Shown: in pieces, positions 46,101 through 54,335 of the stretch
How positions within the stretch are numbered: position 1 is the stretch's first letter
Layout: the number at the start of each line of letters is the position of its first letter
NCBI GenBank assembly: GCA_017443895.1
Contig: JAFSXU010000058.1
Coordinates: 1-64,000, forward strand
DNA from: Clostridia bacterium
GTDB taxonomy: Bacteria > Bacillota > Clostridia > UBA1381
Direction: 5' to 3'
DNA length: 64,000 nucleotides
Position numbers and translations under genes: made by a program
The notes under the pieces: generated by a model
Database searches by the model: none
What the model was told of the DNA's origin: nothing
Seen by the model: only the letters and a program-made list of their open reading frames with translations

Positions 46101-48083
46101 ACACTGCCCGGCAATAACCAAAGATATTATATGTATCTTGATGATTTTAAGGTATATACAAATACCGAGCTTGCAAATTTCAACATAACCGTAAAAAATC
46201 CTTACGGAAAGCCTGTATACGGCGCAGCGGTAAAGGTCAATAATACCGAATACACAACCGATTTATCGGGCGTTGCACAAGGGTATGTTGAGGCAGGAAC
46301 TGCAACGGTTACAGTATCCGCTGACGGATACTTGGAGGATACGGTAACTATACCTGTGTTTAATACAAAATCAATAAGCAAGACAATTCTTTTAAGGAGC
46401 GAAAATGAAGTCGCTGTAACAGGAATTGAATTTGAAGATGATGAGATATCGCTTAAAGTTGGCGACAGCGATACTATGCAGGTTAATGTATTGCCAAGCA
46501 ATGCAGACGATAAAACAGTTAAATACTCATCATCCGATACATCGGTTGCAACTGTTGATACGGCATCAGGTAAAATTAGGGCTGTCTCAAATGGCAGTGC
46601 TTATATTACAGTGGCAAGTGTATCTAACCCGACTATCAGCAATCAAATACGAGTAAATGTGTATAATGATGACTATACATCGACACTTTCATCTATTAAA
46701 ATAAGCGGTAATGATACTTTCTATATTCCGAATATGGATATGCAAACAACCGCAAAATTTGTTGCAAAATGCTATGACCAATACGGTGTTAAAATGAATG
46801 CGCCCATAGAATGGGATGTTAGCGGAGATTTATCAACATCGGACGGAGTTATTAAAATCCCTGCTCACACAACACAGGGTGTATACACAGTAACCGCAAC
46901 ATCGGGCGATATAACAACCGAAAAATACATTATTATAAGCTCCCCCACTCTTGCAAGCAATATGATTGCACACACCGCACATGACGAGGAATTTTCTGTA
47001 TGGCAAACCACTGTAGATATGACCTACGATGCAGGCGATATTATTTACCATTCAGGCGCACGCGGCAGCGGCGGAGATAATATTTCAGGTGTAACATCAG
47101 GCACAAGTCTTTTGAGTTCAATCAGATGTATGACCTTGTCAGCGGGCAGATTCAGTACATCAAACCGCGGCGCCGGTCTTGAATTTGTCAATGCCCCTGC
47201 ATACTATGACGACTCAAAGGATTATGTTCTTGATACGGATATATTCTTTGACAATCTCGGTATGACAACTGTTTCATATCTGGAGCTTTATGATACATCA
47301 AATGCGCTCATAGGCAGGTTTAACTACAGCACTCTTGATATTAACGAAAAGGAATGGTATCATATAGCTATTGTATACGATAATGGCGAGTATTTAGTGC
47401 ATATATTTGACAAAGACGGAGGATATGTTTCAACAAAGACACTTACAAATCAGTCAACATCCACTCTGCCGATAAAATACCTCAGATACAACGCATATAC
47501 AGTCGGCAGTGGCTCACAGCATACCGCTGTTGATATACTTAACCTTAAATACTACGAGTCAAATAAGGCTGTAAAACTTGTAACCGTTCTCTATACAGAT
47601 GATTTAGGTAATCCTATACCCGATGCAACAATAAAAATCGGTAACCTTACATCCGAAACTACAGAGGCAGGCTTGGCAGGCTTTGACCTTCCAAACGGTG
47701 TGTATAGAGCCTCAGTATATGACGGCGACACATTGATTGATTCAAAACAGATATATGTAACCGATACATCAAGCACGCTTTGCGGTACGCTTATAAAGAA
47801 CAGTAAATTAGGTACAGTCTACGCAGATTATGATGAGTTTGAAAATAATCTGACAGTTTATAACTATACCAATGACACATTTAACGAAAGCGTTGCAATT
47901 AAGGCTATATATAATGCTGACGGAAGTCTTTACAGAGTAGAGTATAAACCGTTGCCAAATATTGAAAAGCTTAGCAGTTTCAGTGTTTCATTTACCGATA
48001 TTTCATCAGCTAACCAAACAACAAAGCTTATGTTCTGGGATAGTATGGATACTATGAAAACGGTATTGCCGATTATAAATTAA
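43101..48083 (+). CDS. Secreted rhamnogalacturonan lyase (PL11) with Ig-like and lectin-like modules
   Basis: 1660-aa secreted lyase cleaving the rhamnogalacturonan-I backbone by beta-elimination. Signal peptide at 1-25, then a PL11 domain of about 620 aa (RQMETLNRGLVAIKTNNGVY; Ca-binding propeller blades such as DLDGDGEYEIVVKWE and ADVDGDGKDEYIIGA; the SRxYxTRSA-like pocket region). Then, in order: Big_3-type Ig domain, a short LRR-like segment, a LamG-like domain, a carboxypeptidase-regulatory domain, a BIG2 domain (VTGIEFEDDEISLKVGDSDT), a second LamG-like domain, another regulatory-like domain and the C-terminal module shared with three other secreted proteins (ends KLMFWDSMDTMKTVLPI). 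ATG 43101 starts the signal peptide and has an AGG site. With rhaM nearby it fits rhamnogalacturonan use. Confidence 0.93.
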   Translation: MKRLAGIIISLSLVCSGSTLPIVHAEDTSNTSVIKYNYGDGTFQRQMETLNRGLVAIKTNNGVYLSWRLLGTEASVPTITKSPDFDVYKNGNKIATVTDSTNYLDYSGTTSDKYTVTVSNTTPTDNEISVQPQNYFDIPLDIPADYTYSDSSNTYTYSYAPGDASCGDLDGDGEYEIVVKWEANPKDNSSSGVTGNVYLDAYKLNGTKLWRIDLGENIRAGAHYTQFLVYDFDLDGKAEITCKTAPGSKDASGAYVTAVSNINAIKNSTDNQTLYRNSGGYILTGPEYFTAFDGETGNAIDTIYYPNERISASVWGDNYGNRCDRFIADVAYLDGELPYAVYVRGYYFGQSGYSARSATFGARLVNGRLEVPYIFDTLSGQPGYSSGNENYIGQGNHNMTVADVDGDGKDEYIIGAACFEVNDNNKLVGKWTTQKGHGDALHIGDYDPTHHGLEFFAVHEVSPWGMSVIDPKNGEILFTNPASKDTGRGLMANVGAGGYYQISASSGAGNYIATGNNIFTSSSLAIGYNFRIFWDGDLYDNTLDGITVSDYQNNAMRSVFTATGCVSVNGTKSTPALQADLFGDWREELVYPTSGGNALRVFSTTDLTSYKIPTLMHDPVYRSGVAAEQSAYNQPPHIGFYLADEIFKPTVESISIESTPDKTTYKIGDLFDATGLRVMANFSNNTSEEISGYVISGFDSSKAGTQTITVSYALKTATFNVTVDSGFTINSDGYITGFTLNDTTATVPEEIDGVKVRGILDNALKYTNLTRLLLTASEFDLSGDEIFPLGITLVCYSGSDVYSYAIEHDIAVELIDTRDYIINIGFDESSYSAFQMLQTNRSQTKSIGHILYGVGSRGRGGDGNSGFRIVTDNANNTVLSAQVGRFSDSGRNAYFNLLDMPMLTNAVDSVIETKVYFPSGQAGYPRLDLLDDNAVTIDSISPSNLNIEYDTWYTYQLIYHEGTFYRVLKKDGELSTITELGTKTSTEFGVTNFKVLSQSGTLPGNNQRYYMYLDDFKVYTNTELANFNITVKNPYGKPVYGAAVKVNNTEYTTDLSGVAQGYVEAGTATVTVSADGYLEDTVTIPVFNTKSISKTILLRSENEVAVTGIEFEDDEISLKVGDSDTMQVNVLPSNADDKTVKYSSSDTSVATVDTASGKIRAVSNGSAYITVASVSNPTISNQIRVNVYNDDYTSTLSSIKISGNDTFYIPNMDMQTTAKFVAKCYDQYGVKMNAPIEWDVSGDLSTSDGVIKIPAHTTQGVYTVTATSGDITTEKYIIISSPTLASNMIAHTAHDEEFSVWQTTVDMTYDAGDIIYHSGARGSGGDNISGVTSGTSLLSSIRCMTLSAGRFSTSNRGAGLEFVNAPAYYDDSKDYVLDTDIFFDNLGMTTVSYLELYDTSNALIGRFNYSTLDINEKEWYHIAIVYDNGEYLVHIFDKDGGYVSTKTLTNQSTSTLPIKYLRYNAYTVGSGSQHTAVDILNLKYYESNKAVKLVTVLYTDDLGNPIPDATIKIGNLTSETTEAGLAGFDLPNGVYRASVYDGDTLIDSKQIYVTDTSSTLCGTLIKNSKLGTVYADYDEFENNLTVYNYTNDTFNESVAIKAIYNADGSLYRVEYKPLPNIEKLSSFSVSFTDISSANQTTKLMFWDSMDTMKTVLPIIN

Positions 48084-48125
48084 AGCAAAAAAAGAAGTGG
48101 TATCAACCACTTCTTTTTTTGCTTT
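48082..48125. terminator. Bidirectional terminator, 20-bp perfect stem
   Basis: Arms 48082-48101 and 48106-48125 (AAAGAAGTGGT core) with a 4-base loop and T runs both ways. Lies between the convergent PL11 and copA genes and reaches into the PL11 stop codon. Confidence 0.92.
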
Positions 48126-50537
48126 TTATTCAATACCTACTACCTTGTACCCTGCATCGGTAACGGCATTAGTTAAAATTTCATCACTTACATCTTTTGT
48201 AAGTGTTATAATTGCCTGACCGCCGTTATCAAGGGATACATCCGCATTAACGCCGTCAATTGCGTTTAGTGCCTGTGATACTCTGCCTGTACAGTGTGTA
48301 CACATCATTCCTTCAATTTTAATTGTCTTTTTCATTCCGTTATCCTCCAAATCATAAGTTCTTGGTTTAAATAATCTCAATCTCAATGCATTTGATACTA
48401 CAAATACCGAGCTAAAGCTCATTGCAAATGCCGCAATCATCGGGTTTAGCTTTATCCCAAATGCAGGATATAAAACACCTGCCGCAACAGGTATAAGCAA
48501 TATATTATAGAAAAATGCCCAGAAGAGATTTTGTTTTATATTTTTAATTGTTGCACGGCTTAAATCAAGCGCATCAACCACACCCGTAAGTTCATTTTTC
48601 ATCAGCACAAAGTCTGCCGACTCTATAGCAATATCCGTTCCTGCGCCTATTGCCATGCCTACATCCGCACGGACAAGTGCAGGCGCATCATTTATACCGT
48701 CGCCAACCATCAAAACCCTATGCCCGTCTTTTTGAAGTCTATCAATATGCTTTTCCTTATCCTGTGGCAATACTCCTGCAATTACGGTATCAATTCCTGC
48801 TGTTTTGCCGACTGCATTTGCAGTCAGGCTGTTATCACCCGATAACATTACAACATCAATACCACTGTCCTTGAGAGCTTTTATAGCCACAGGCGATTTT
48901 TTCTTTATAGTATCTGAAATGGCAAAAGCGCCGTAAAATTCATTATTTTTAGAGCAGTATATAACAGTTTTGCCTGCTTTTGAATATTCGTCTAAGTTCG
49001 GCGCAGTAACACCGTTATCCCTCATAAGGTTATAGTTTCCCGACAATATCTTATCGCCGTTTACAATTCCGCTTATGCCCCTGCCGTTTATCTGCGTAAA
49101 ATCCGCAGCTTCGTATAATTCTTGGCTATATTCTGCCGATATAGCCTTTGACAAAGGGTGTTCGGATAATTTCTGTAACGATGCAATTGTTTTTATAAAT
49201 TCCTGCTTGTCATAATCCGATATAATATCAGTTACTTTCATCACACCGCTTGTAACCGTTCCCGTCTTATCAAGAACGACCGTATCAATATGATGTGCCA
49301 TTTCAAGCGCCTGTGCGGATTTTATTAAGATCCCCAATTGTGCTCCCCTGCCTGTTCCTACCATAATTGCAGTAGGTGTGGCAAGTCCCAATGCACAAGG
49401 GCATGATATTACAATTACCGATATTCCCATGGACAGGGCAAAGCTTACATCTTTTGTTACAAGATACCATATAACGGCAGTTATAAGAGCAATTACTAAA
49501 ACTATCGGTACAAATATGCCCGAAATTTTATCCGCAAGCCTTGAAATTGGAGCTTTTGATGATGACGCCTCCTCAACAAGTTTTACAATCTGTGAAAGAG
49601 TTGTATCGGCGCCAATCCTTGTAACTTCAAATTCAAAGTACCCCGATTTATTTATCGTTGCACCTACAACACTGTCGCCTACAGTCTTATCAACAGGCAC
49701 GCTCTCGCCGGTTATCGCAGACTCGTCAACAGTTCCAAAACCCTCTACAATAACACCGTCAAGCGGTATGGCAGAGCCTGCCAACACCTTAACCCTATCG
49801 CCTATTTTAACATCTTCAACGCTTATTGTTTCTTCCTTACCGTTTCTTATTACGGTTGCGGTCTTTGGAGCTAAGTCCATAAGCATTTCAATTGCCTTTG
49901 CAGTCTTACCCTTTGCACGCTTTTCAAAATATTTGCCGAGACTTATAAGCGTTAAAATTGTAGCAGACGACTCAAAATACAGATTATGCGCATACTCCCT
50001 ATTGCCCTTTGCAATCATTATAACGGAAAAAATCCCGTATATAAAAGCCGCCGATGAGCCAATGGCTATAAGGCTGTCCATATTCGGGCTTTTATTAAAC
50101 ATCGACCTGTAACCGTTTGTAAAATAATGAAAATTAAGTATCATTATCGGTATTACAAGAAGTATTTGAATAACCGCAAACAATAATGGGTTTTCGTGGA
50201 ATATTTTAGGTGTTATCCCTATCATATGCCCCATTGACACATACATAAGAACTATCAATAAAACTATTGAGGCAACAAGCCTCAAAAGTGCGCCTTTGTT
50301 ATCATCGGGCTCTTTTTTCTTAGCCCCGTCATAAACAGACGCTCCATATCCGCCCTTTATAACCGCATTGATTATATCATTTACGCTTACCTTGTCCTCG
50401 TCAAAGTCAACGACCATATTGTTATTTAACAGGTTTACATTGACATCGTTTACACCGTCAAGCCCTCTTACGCTTTTATCAACATGGGCGCTGCACGCCG
50501 CACACGACATACCTGTTACATCAAATTTTTGATGCAT
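48126..50537 (-). CDS. copA: Copper-translocating P1B-type ATPase with metal-binding domains at both ends
   Basis: 803-aa copper exporter. N-terminal HMA domain (GMSCAACS, Cys 12 and 15), eight membrane helices, the CPC ion motif in SCPCALGLATP (about 380), phosphorylation site DKTGTVTSG (about 422), the TGE loop, and GDGINDAPAL hinge. After the last helix pair a second HMA domain (GMMCTHC, about 743) is fused at the C-terminus, preceded by NGMKKT, which looks like the start of a CopZ-type chaperone. A C-terminal HMA is less usual than N-terminal tandems. No csoR or copY gene is adjacent. Confidence 0.95.
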   Translation of the reverse strand: MHQKFDVTGMSCAACSAHVDKSVRGLDGVNDVNVNLLNNNMVVDFDEDKVSVNDIINAVIKGGYGASVYDGAKKKEPDDNKGALLRLVASIVLLIVLMYVSMGHMIGITPKIFHENPLLFAVIQILLVIPIMILNFHYFTNGYRSMFNKSPNMDSLIAIGSSAAFIYGIFSVIMIAKGNREYAHNLYFESSATILTLISLGKYFEKRAKGKTAKAIEMLMDLAPKTATVIRNGKEETISVEDVKIGDRVKVLAGSAIPLDGVIVEGFGTVDESAITGESVPVDKTVGDSVVGATINKSGYFEFEVTRIGADTTLSQIVKLVEEASSSKAPISRLADKISGIFVPIVLVIALITAVIWYLVTKDVSFALSMGISVIVISCPCALGLATPTAIMVGTGRGAQLGILIKSAQALEMAHHIDTVVLDKTGTVTSGVMKVTDIISDYDKQEFIKTIASLQKLSEHPLSKAISAEYSQELYEAADFTQINGRGISGIVNGDKILSGNYNLMRDNGVTAPNLDEYSKAGKTVIYCSKNNEFYGAFAISDTIKKKSPVAIKALKDSGIDVVMLSGDNSLTANAVGKTAGIDTVIAGVLPQDKEKHIDRLQKDGHRVLMVGDGINDAPALVRADVGMAIGAGTDIAIESADFVLMKNELTGVVDALDLSRATIKNIKQNLFWAFFYNILLIPVAAGVLYPAFGIKLNPMIAAFAMSFSSVFVVSNALRLRLFKPRTYDLEDNGMKKTIKIEGMMCTHCTGRVSQALNAIDGVNADVSLDNGGQAIITLTKDVSDEILTNAVTDAGYKVVGIE

Positions 50538-50607
50538 AAAATCATATCCTTTTCTATAATTTATTTCCCCAAATAAAATTTACCGGATATTTAAAGTTTA
50601 TAATATT

Positions 50608-50631
50608 TTAGGGCTGTATATACAGCCCTAA
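50608..50631. promoter_or_regulatory. Perfect 24-bp palindrome between rhaM and copA
   Basis: TTAGGGCTGTAT is followed directly by its reverse complement ATACAGCCCTAA. There is no T tract on the copA-coding strand, so it is a poor terminator for rhaM; it could be an operator for copA or a transcript-end hairpin. Only 70 bases separate it from the copA start. Confidence 0.55.
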
Positions 50632-50641
50632 TGATTTTTTA

Positions 50642-50956
50642 TCAGTCAAGATGGAATAAAAGATCCAAATCAGTAGATACAGGACTGTTATCGGGATTTG
50701 TTTCCATAATATCAGCCATAAAATCCCACCATTTACGGTTTATAGGAGTATCGGCACTCTTTGCCCAAAGCTCCTCGTCCTCAATTTCAATATATCCGTA
50801 AAGGGTAAGTGTTTCCTTATCAAGATAGATTGAATAGTTTTTTCCGCCGTGTTCATGAATCATGTCCTTCATTTCAGGCCAAAGCTCGTTATGACGCTTT
50901 TCGTATTCAGCCTCCATACCCGGATATAATTTCATTTTAAAGCCCTTGTGTATCAT
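50642..50956 (-). CDS. rhaM: L-rhamnose mutarotase
   Basis: 104-aa enzyme interconverting alpha- and beta-L-rhamnose. It matches the family along its length: N-terminal IHKGFKMKLYPGMEAEYEKR, the KNYSIYLD strand with active-site Tyr, and the closing NPDNSPVSTDL. ATG has AGGAGG. It is 40 bp downstream of the SCIFF maturase and 104 bp upstream of copA, an unusual setting, but fits the rhamnose released by the PL11 lyase pathway. Other rha genes are not in the window. Confidence 0.93.
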   Translation of the reverse strand: MIHKGFKMKLYPGMEAEYEKRHNELWPEMKDMIHEHGGKNYSIYLDKETLTLYGYIEIEDEELWAKSADTPINRKWWDFMADIMETNPDNSPVSTDLDLLFHLD

Positions 50957-50996
50957 ATTCTTATCCTCCTATAAATTTATTTAAAAGCATACGCTT

Positions 50997-52367
50997 TTAG
51001 CTCATTTTCTTAACAGCCGCAATTGCAATTGCACATTCAACCCTCTTTTTCTCCATTTCACAGGCAAGCTCATACGGCTTGTTTATATCCTTGTTAAAGT
51101 TATATGCATTGGCGCTACAGCCACCCGAACAATAGAACTTTGCAAAACAGTCTCTACACTTATCCTTTGTATAGATATTTGAGTTTTCAAAATACTTTAC
51201 AATATCCTGATTTAATTTTCCCTCATATACTGTACCCATTTTAAACGGCTCATTGCCTACAAACTGGTGGCACGGATAAATATCACCCTGCGGTGTTATG
51301 GCAAGGTATTCATGACCTGCGCCACAGCCTGAGAGCCTTTTTATTGCACATGGACCTTGGTCAAGGTCAATCATAAAGTGGAAGAAATTAAACCATTTCC
51401 CGTCTTTATAGCGTTTTACATATTCCTTTGCCAGCTTTTCATACTCATCTAAAATCTGCGGCAAATGCTCAGGTCTTAGAGCATAGTCCTCCTCATACGG
51501 TGCAACAACAGGCTCAACGCTTGTCTGCTTAAAGCCCAAGTCTGCAAGATGCATAACATCCTTTGTAAAGTCAAGGTTATATGAAGTAAATGTTGCGCGG
51601 ACATAGTAGTTTGTCTGGTTTCTGCTATCGGCCAAGTCCTGATATTTAGGTACTATAGTATCATAAGAACCACTGCCGTCAATTCTATACCGCATACGGT
51701 CATTGACTTCTTTTCTGCCGTCAATACTCAATACCACATTTGACATATTCTCGTTTATGTATTTCTTTTTAGCCTCGTCAAGCAAGAGACCGTTTGTTGT
51801 AATGGTAAATCTGAAATTCTTGCCGTGTTTTTTGCCCTCTTCTTTTGCATACTCGGTGATTTCCTTTACAACATCGAAATTCATCAGCGGTTCACCGCCA
51901 AAATAGTCAATCTCAATATTTTTTCTGCTTCCGCTGTTATTTATAACAAAATCTATGGCTTTTTTACCGGTCTCGGCACTCATTAAGCACCTTCCGCCCC
52001 GATACTCGCCCGTATCGCCAAAGCAGTATTTACATCTTAAATTGCAATCGTGCGCAATATGCAAGCACAGCGCCTTTACAACGGATTGCTTATTCCAGTT
52101 CTTTGCAATTTCTTCATAGCAATCGTCCGTAAAAAGCTGTCCCAAATTCACAAGCTCACAAATATCGCTATAACTCTCTGATATTTCTTCCTTACTGTAC
52201 TTATCCGACATTGCATCTATTATAAACTGCGGACACACAGCTTCAGGAATAAACGGCTCAAGGCAGTAATCAAGCATATCATAAACAATGTCATCCACAA
52301 CATGTACTGCACCCGAATATACATCCATAACAATGTTCAAGTCAAGTAATTTATACTTATGTATCAT
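50997..52367 (-). CDS. Radical SAM/SPASM maturase of the SCIFF (ranthipeptide) peptide
   Basis: 456-aa radical SAM enzyme. The SAM cluster motif is CNLRCKYC (cysteines about 108-115); the SPASM domain holds the auxiliary cluster cysteines (CGAGHEYLAITPQGDIYPC, then CRDCFAKFYCSGGC and a late ELACEMEKKRVEC). In Clostridia this enzyme family forms thioether links from cysteines of the adjacent SCIFF precursor to residues in its core. The N-terminal region is a peptide-recognition domain (RRE-like). It follows the precursor gene after a weak terminator. Confidence 0.94.
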   Translation of the reverse strand: MIHKYKLLDLNIVMDVYSGAVHVVDDIVYDMLDYCLEPFIPEAVCPQFIIDAMSDKYSKEEISESYSDICELVNLGQLFTDDCYEEIAKNWNKQSVVKALCLHIAHDCNLRCKYCFGDTGEYRGGRCLMSAETGKKAIDFVINNSGSRKNIEIDYFGGEPLMNFDVVKEITEYAKEEGKKHGKNFRFTITTNGLLLDEAKKKYINENMSNVVLSIDGRKEVNDRMRYRIDGSGSYDTIVPKYQDLADSRNQTNYYVRATFTSYNLDFTKDVMHLADLGFKQTSVEPVVAPYEEDYALRPEHLPQILDEYEKLAKEYVKRYKDGKWFNFFHFMIDLDQGPCAIKRLSGCGAGHEYLAITPQGDIYPCHQFVGNEPFKMGTVYEGKLNQDIVKYFENSNIYTKDKCRDCFAKFYCSGGCSANAYNFNKDINKPYELACEMEKKRVECAIAIAAVKKMS

Positions 52368-52404
52368 TTATATCTCCTACTGTACTAAATTTAAATAAAT
52401 AACA

Positions 52405-52434
52405 ATAAAGAGCAGACTAAATATAATCTGCTCT
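52405..52434 (-). terminator. Partial terminator between SCIFF peptide and maturase genes
   Basis: Minus-strand AGAGCAGA (52427-52434), 10-base loop, TCTGCTCT (52409-52416), then TTATTGTT. An 8-bp stem with a broken T tract suggests incomplete termination, giving more peptide than enzyme. Confidence 0.6.
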
Positions 52435-52457
52435 CAGATTGCAAGAATGATTACAGC

Positions 52458-52598
52458 TTACGCCTGCTCGCACTTCTGGTTTGCAACTGTGCAAGATGTC
52501 TTACAAGCTGACTGACATGATGTCTGGCACTCGCCGCAGCCGCCATGCTTTGCTGTTTCCTTTAAGTTAGCCTTGTTTAATGTAGCTATATGTTTCAT
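52458..52598 (-). CDS. SCIFF precursor peptide (six cysteines in forty-five residues)
   Basis: 46-aa peptide: MKHIATLNKANLKETAKHGG, then a Cys-rich core with six cysteines at 21, 24, 28, 32, 36 and 43 (CGECQTSCQSACKTSC...). This is the near-universal clostridial SCIFF ranthipeptide, modified by the radical SAM protein encoded downstream. GGAGG lies 9 bases before the ATG. TIGR04086 and yajC follow the same strand upstream, the usual conserved neighbourhood. Confidence 0.96.
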   Translation of the reverse strand: MKHIATLNKANLKETAKHGGCGECQTSCQSACKTSCTVANQKCEQA

Positions 52599-52651
52599 TA
52601 TGCTATACCTCCAAATTATGATATATGTAATATTTATATTACTTTTTAAGT

Positions 52652-52660
52652 ATTATACCA
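52652..52660 (-). promoter_or_regulatory. Extended -10 promoter of the SCIFF gene
   Basis: Minus strand TGGTATAAT (52652-52660), without a good -35 box; about 50 bases upstream of the SCIFF start. Confidence 0.45.
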
Positions 52661-52712
52661 TATTATGTCTCAAAAGAAAAGCCTTTTTTATATTTTTTTC
52701 ATATTTTGTGTA

Positions 52713-53069
52713 TTATTTCCCAATTATTGCACCCAAGACACTTGTTGCAAATATACCTGCGCTCATTGCAAAAAAATGTGTGTTAAAGGTTATATTGTGC
52801 TTTAAGATAAAGGTTATACCTAAAATTACCGCATAAAACACAAGTCCTGTAATAAGTGATGATATAAGCGGTTTTGTATCGCATATCCGCGCAGATATCA
52901 GCGTACCGATTAAAACCGAAAATATAGCTGATAAGTACACACAAACTGTCAGCGTTGAATTTGAAATACCTGTAGTATACGATATAACCGCAAGTATGAA
53001 TACCAAAACAAAAATAATAATTATTGATATAAGCGTACATTTTAAAGACTGAACTACCCTTTTTAGCAT
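52713..53069 (-). CDS. TIGR04086 family membrane protein
   Basis: 118-aa protein with four predicted membrane helices (LISIIIIFVLVFILAVISY; LTVCVYLSAIFSVLIGTLIS; LISSLITGLVFYAVILGITF; a last helix ending IFATSVLGAIIG). Family of unknown function that neighbours SCIFF and yajC across Clostridia. Its ribosome binding site GGAGG is buried in the arm of a terminator-like hairpin. Confidence 0.85.
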   Translation of the reverse strand: MLKRVVQSLKCTLISIIIIFVLVFILAVISYTTGISNSTLTVCVYLSAIFSVLIGTLISARICDTKPLISSLITGLVFYAVILGITFILKHNITFNTHFFAMSAGIFATSVLGAIIGK

Positions 53070-53077
53070 AAAAAAAC

Positions 53078-53112
53078 CTCCATAATATATCCTAATTTAA
53101 TATATTATGGAG
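53078..53112 (-). terminator. Hairpin that both terminates after yajC and covers the next ribosome binding site
   Basis: Minus-strand CTCCATAATATAT (53100-53112) pairs perfectly with ATATATTATGGAG (53078-53090), a 13-bp stem with a 9-base loop, followed by GTTTTTTT and then the ATG of the TIGR04086 gene. The GGAGG of that gene is the end of the 3' arm. Confidence 0.75.
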
Positions 53113-53135
53113 ATTTGGTTTTAAGTACAAATTTA

Positions 53136-53501
53136 TCAGTTCTTAATTTTTGCCTGAACCGTCTTTATCGCATCACGCTCCATCTTGATTACAGACTTCT
53201 CGTTCTCTGTACCGATGTTACCTGACTCGATAAATACAAATTCATCTTTAATTTTAACAACCTTACCGCAGATACCGCCGATTGTTACAACCTTGTCGCC
53301 GACCTTCATAGCGTCAATCATCTGCTTTGTTTCTTTCTCTTTCTTTCTCTGCGGTCTGATCATCATAAAGTAAAGTAGGACAATTACAATAATCATAGGA
53401 AGGAACATAGAAAGCATTGACGCCATACCGCCTGCCTGCGCAGCAGAATCTGCGGCTGCCTGTGTACCCTCTGCTAATGCTGTTAATTCAAATAAACCCA
53501 T
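53136..53501 (-). CDS. yajC: Sec translocon accessory subunit YajC
   Basis: 121-aa membrane protein that assists SecDF. One helix (SMFLPMIIVIVLLYFMMI) after a short Ala/Gly-rich N-terminus, followed by the hallmark RPQRKKEKETKQMIDAMKVGDKVVTIGG and a C-terminal beta-rich domain. AAAGGAG upstream. In Clostridia it is commonly encoded next to TIGR04086 and SCIFF, as here. Confidence 0.94.
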   Translation of the reverse strand: MGLFELTALAEGTQAAADSAAQAGGMASMLSMFLPMIIVIVLLYFMMIRPQRKKEKETKQMIDAMKVGDKVVTIGGICGKVVKIKDEFVFIESGNIGTENEKSVIKMERDAIKTVQAKIKN

Positions 53502-53536
53502 TTCTATTTTCTCCTTTAGTCTTAATACTGTTATTC

Positions 53537-53565
53537 ATTATACTATGTATAGATAAAAAAATCAA
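53537..53565 (-). promoter_or_regulatory. Promoter of yajC
   Basis: Minus strand: TTGATT (53560-53565), a 17-bp spacer, TATAAT (53537-53542). Confidence 0.6.
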
Positions 53566-53581
53566 GTAAATTGATAATTTT

Positions 53582-54205
53582 TTAATAAAGACTCTTTACG
53601 CCTTTTCCCATATTGGCAAGCTTCCTACCCTTGGCAATAAGCGTACCGTGCTCCCTTACAAAATCCTTTTGCATACTATGGACAGATCGCCTCTTTGCAA
53701 ACTCCCAAAGCACACCCATTGACTGCACGCTCTTAAAATCACGCCTTACCATCATACAATACTCGTCCTCAAGCTTATAAAGCTCACATTTTAAAAGGGT
53801 ATTATACTTTAGCTCTCTTAAAACCGAGCATACACTATCGAAATTTTCTATGTAGAACAATTCCATTACATCCGCATCAATTTCAGAAGTGCCGCTTACA
53901 ACGCCCTTTGCACGAATTGTCTTTACATTTTTAAATGCGGTTTTTGTTATCTTTCTGTCATCATCAAGTACCTTGCTTACAAAGATACTAACACCCTCAG
54001 CCGTCGGCATCGCTTCCATTAAAATCTGACCGCCGTACGGATTGAAATCCGTTTCTTCCTTAACCTTTTCCATTATATTAAACAAAAATGTGTTAAGCTT
54101 CACCGATTCATTTCCTAAAGTGCTTATATCTATATCCATCATATGTAAATCGTCTACGGTTAATGTAACCTTGACCTTATTTTTTTCAAGCTGTTCTATA
54201 TGCAA
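53582..54205 (-). CDS. MecA-like adaptor protein
   Basis: 207-aa protein resembling MecA/YpbH, the Clp adaptor that delivers substrates to ClpCP. N-terminal MHIEQLEKNKVKVTLTVDDL matches the MecA recognition domain, and the segment after residue 90 (SIFVSKVLDDDR ... LFYIENFDSVCSVLREL) fits the C-terminal ClpC-binding domain. It uses a TTG start with GGTGAT upstream; no ATG is available in frame. The next gene downstream is yajC. Confidence 0.8.
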   Translation of the reverse strand: MHIEQLEKNKVKVTLTVDDLHMMDIDISTLGNESVKLNTFLFNIMEKVKEETDFNPYGGQILMEAMPTAEGVSIFVSKVLDDDRKITKTAFKNVKTIRAKGVVSGTSEIDADVMELFYIENFDSVCSVLRELKYNTLLKCELYKLEDEYCMMVRRDFKSVQSMGVLWEFAKRRSVHSMQKDFVREHGTLIAKGRKLANMGKGVKSLY

Positions 54206-54246
54206 ATCACATCACCCACTCTTAGCATTATATAAACTCATTATGT

Positions 54247-54275
54247 ATTATACTATATATTTTGTATTTTGTGAA
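54247..54275 (-). promoter_or_regulatory. Promoter of the mecA-like gene
   Basis: Minus strand: TTCACA (54270-54275), a 17-bp spacer, TATAAT (54247-54252). Confidence 0.65.
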
Positions 54276-54335
54276 TACCTTTTTTAAATTTTTTTACACA
54301 ATTTATAGTCCTTTTTTAAGTTTTTTTAACAGAAA

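Noticed and set aside
49378-50112. 244-aa plus-strand frame inside copA
   Set aside because: Antisense to canonical P-type ATPase motifs; no start signal.
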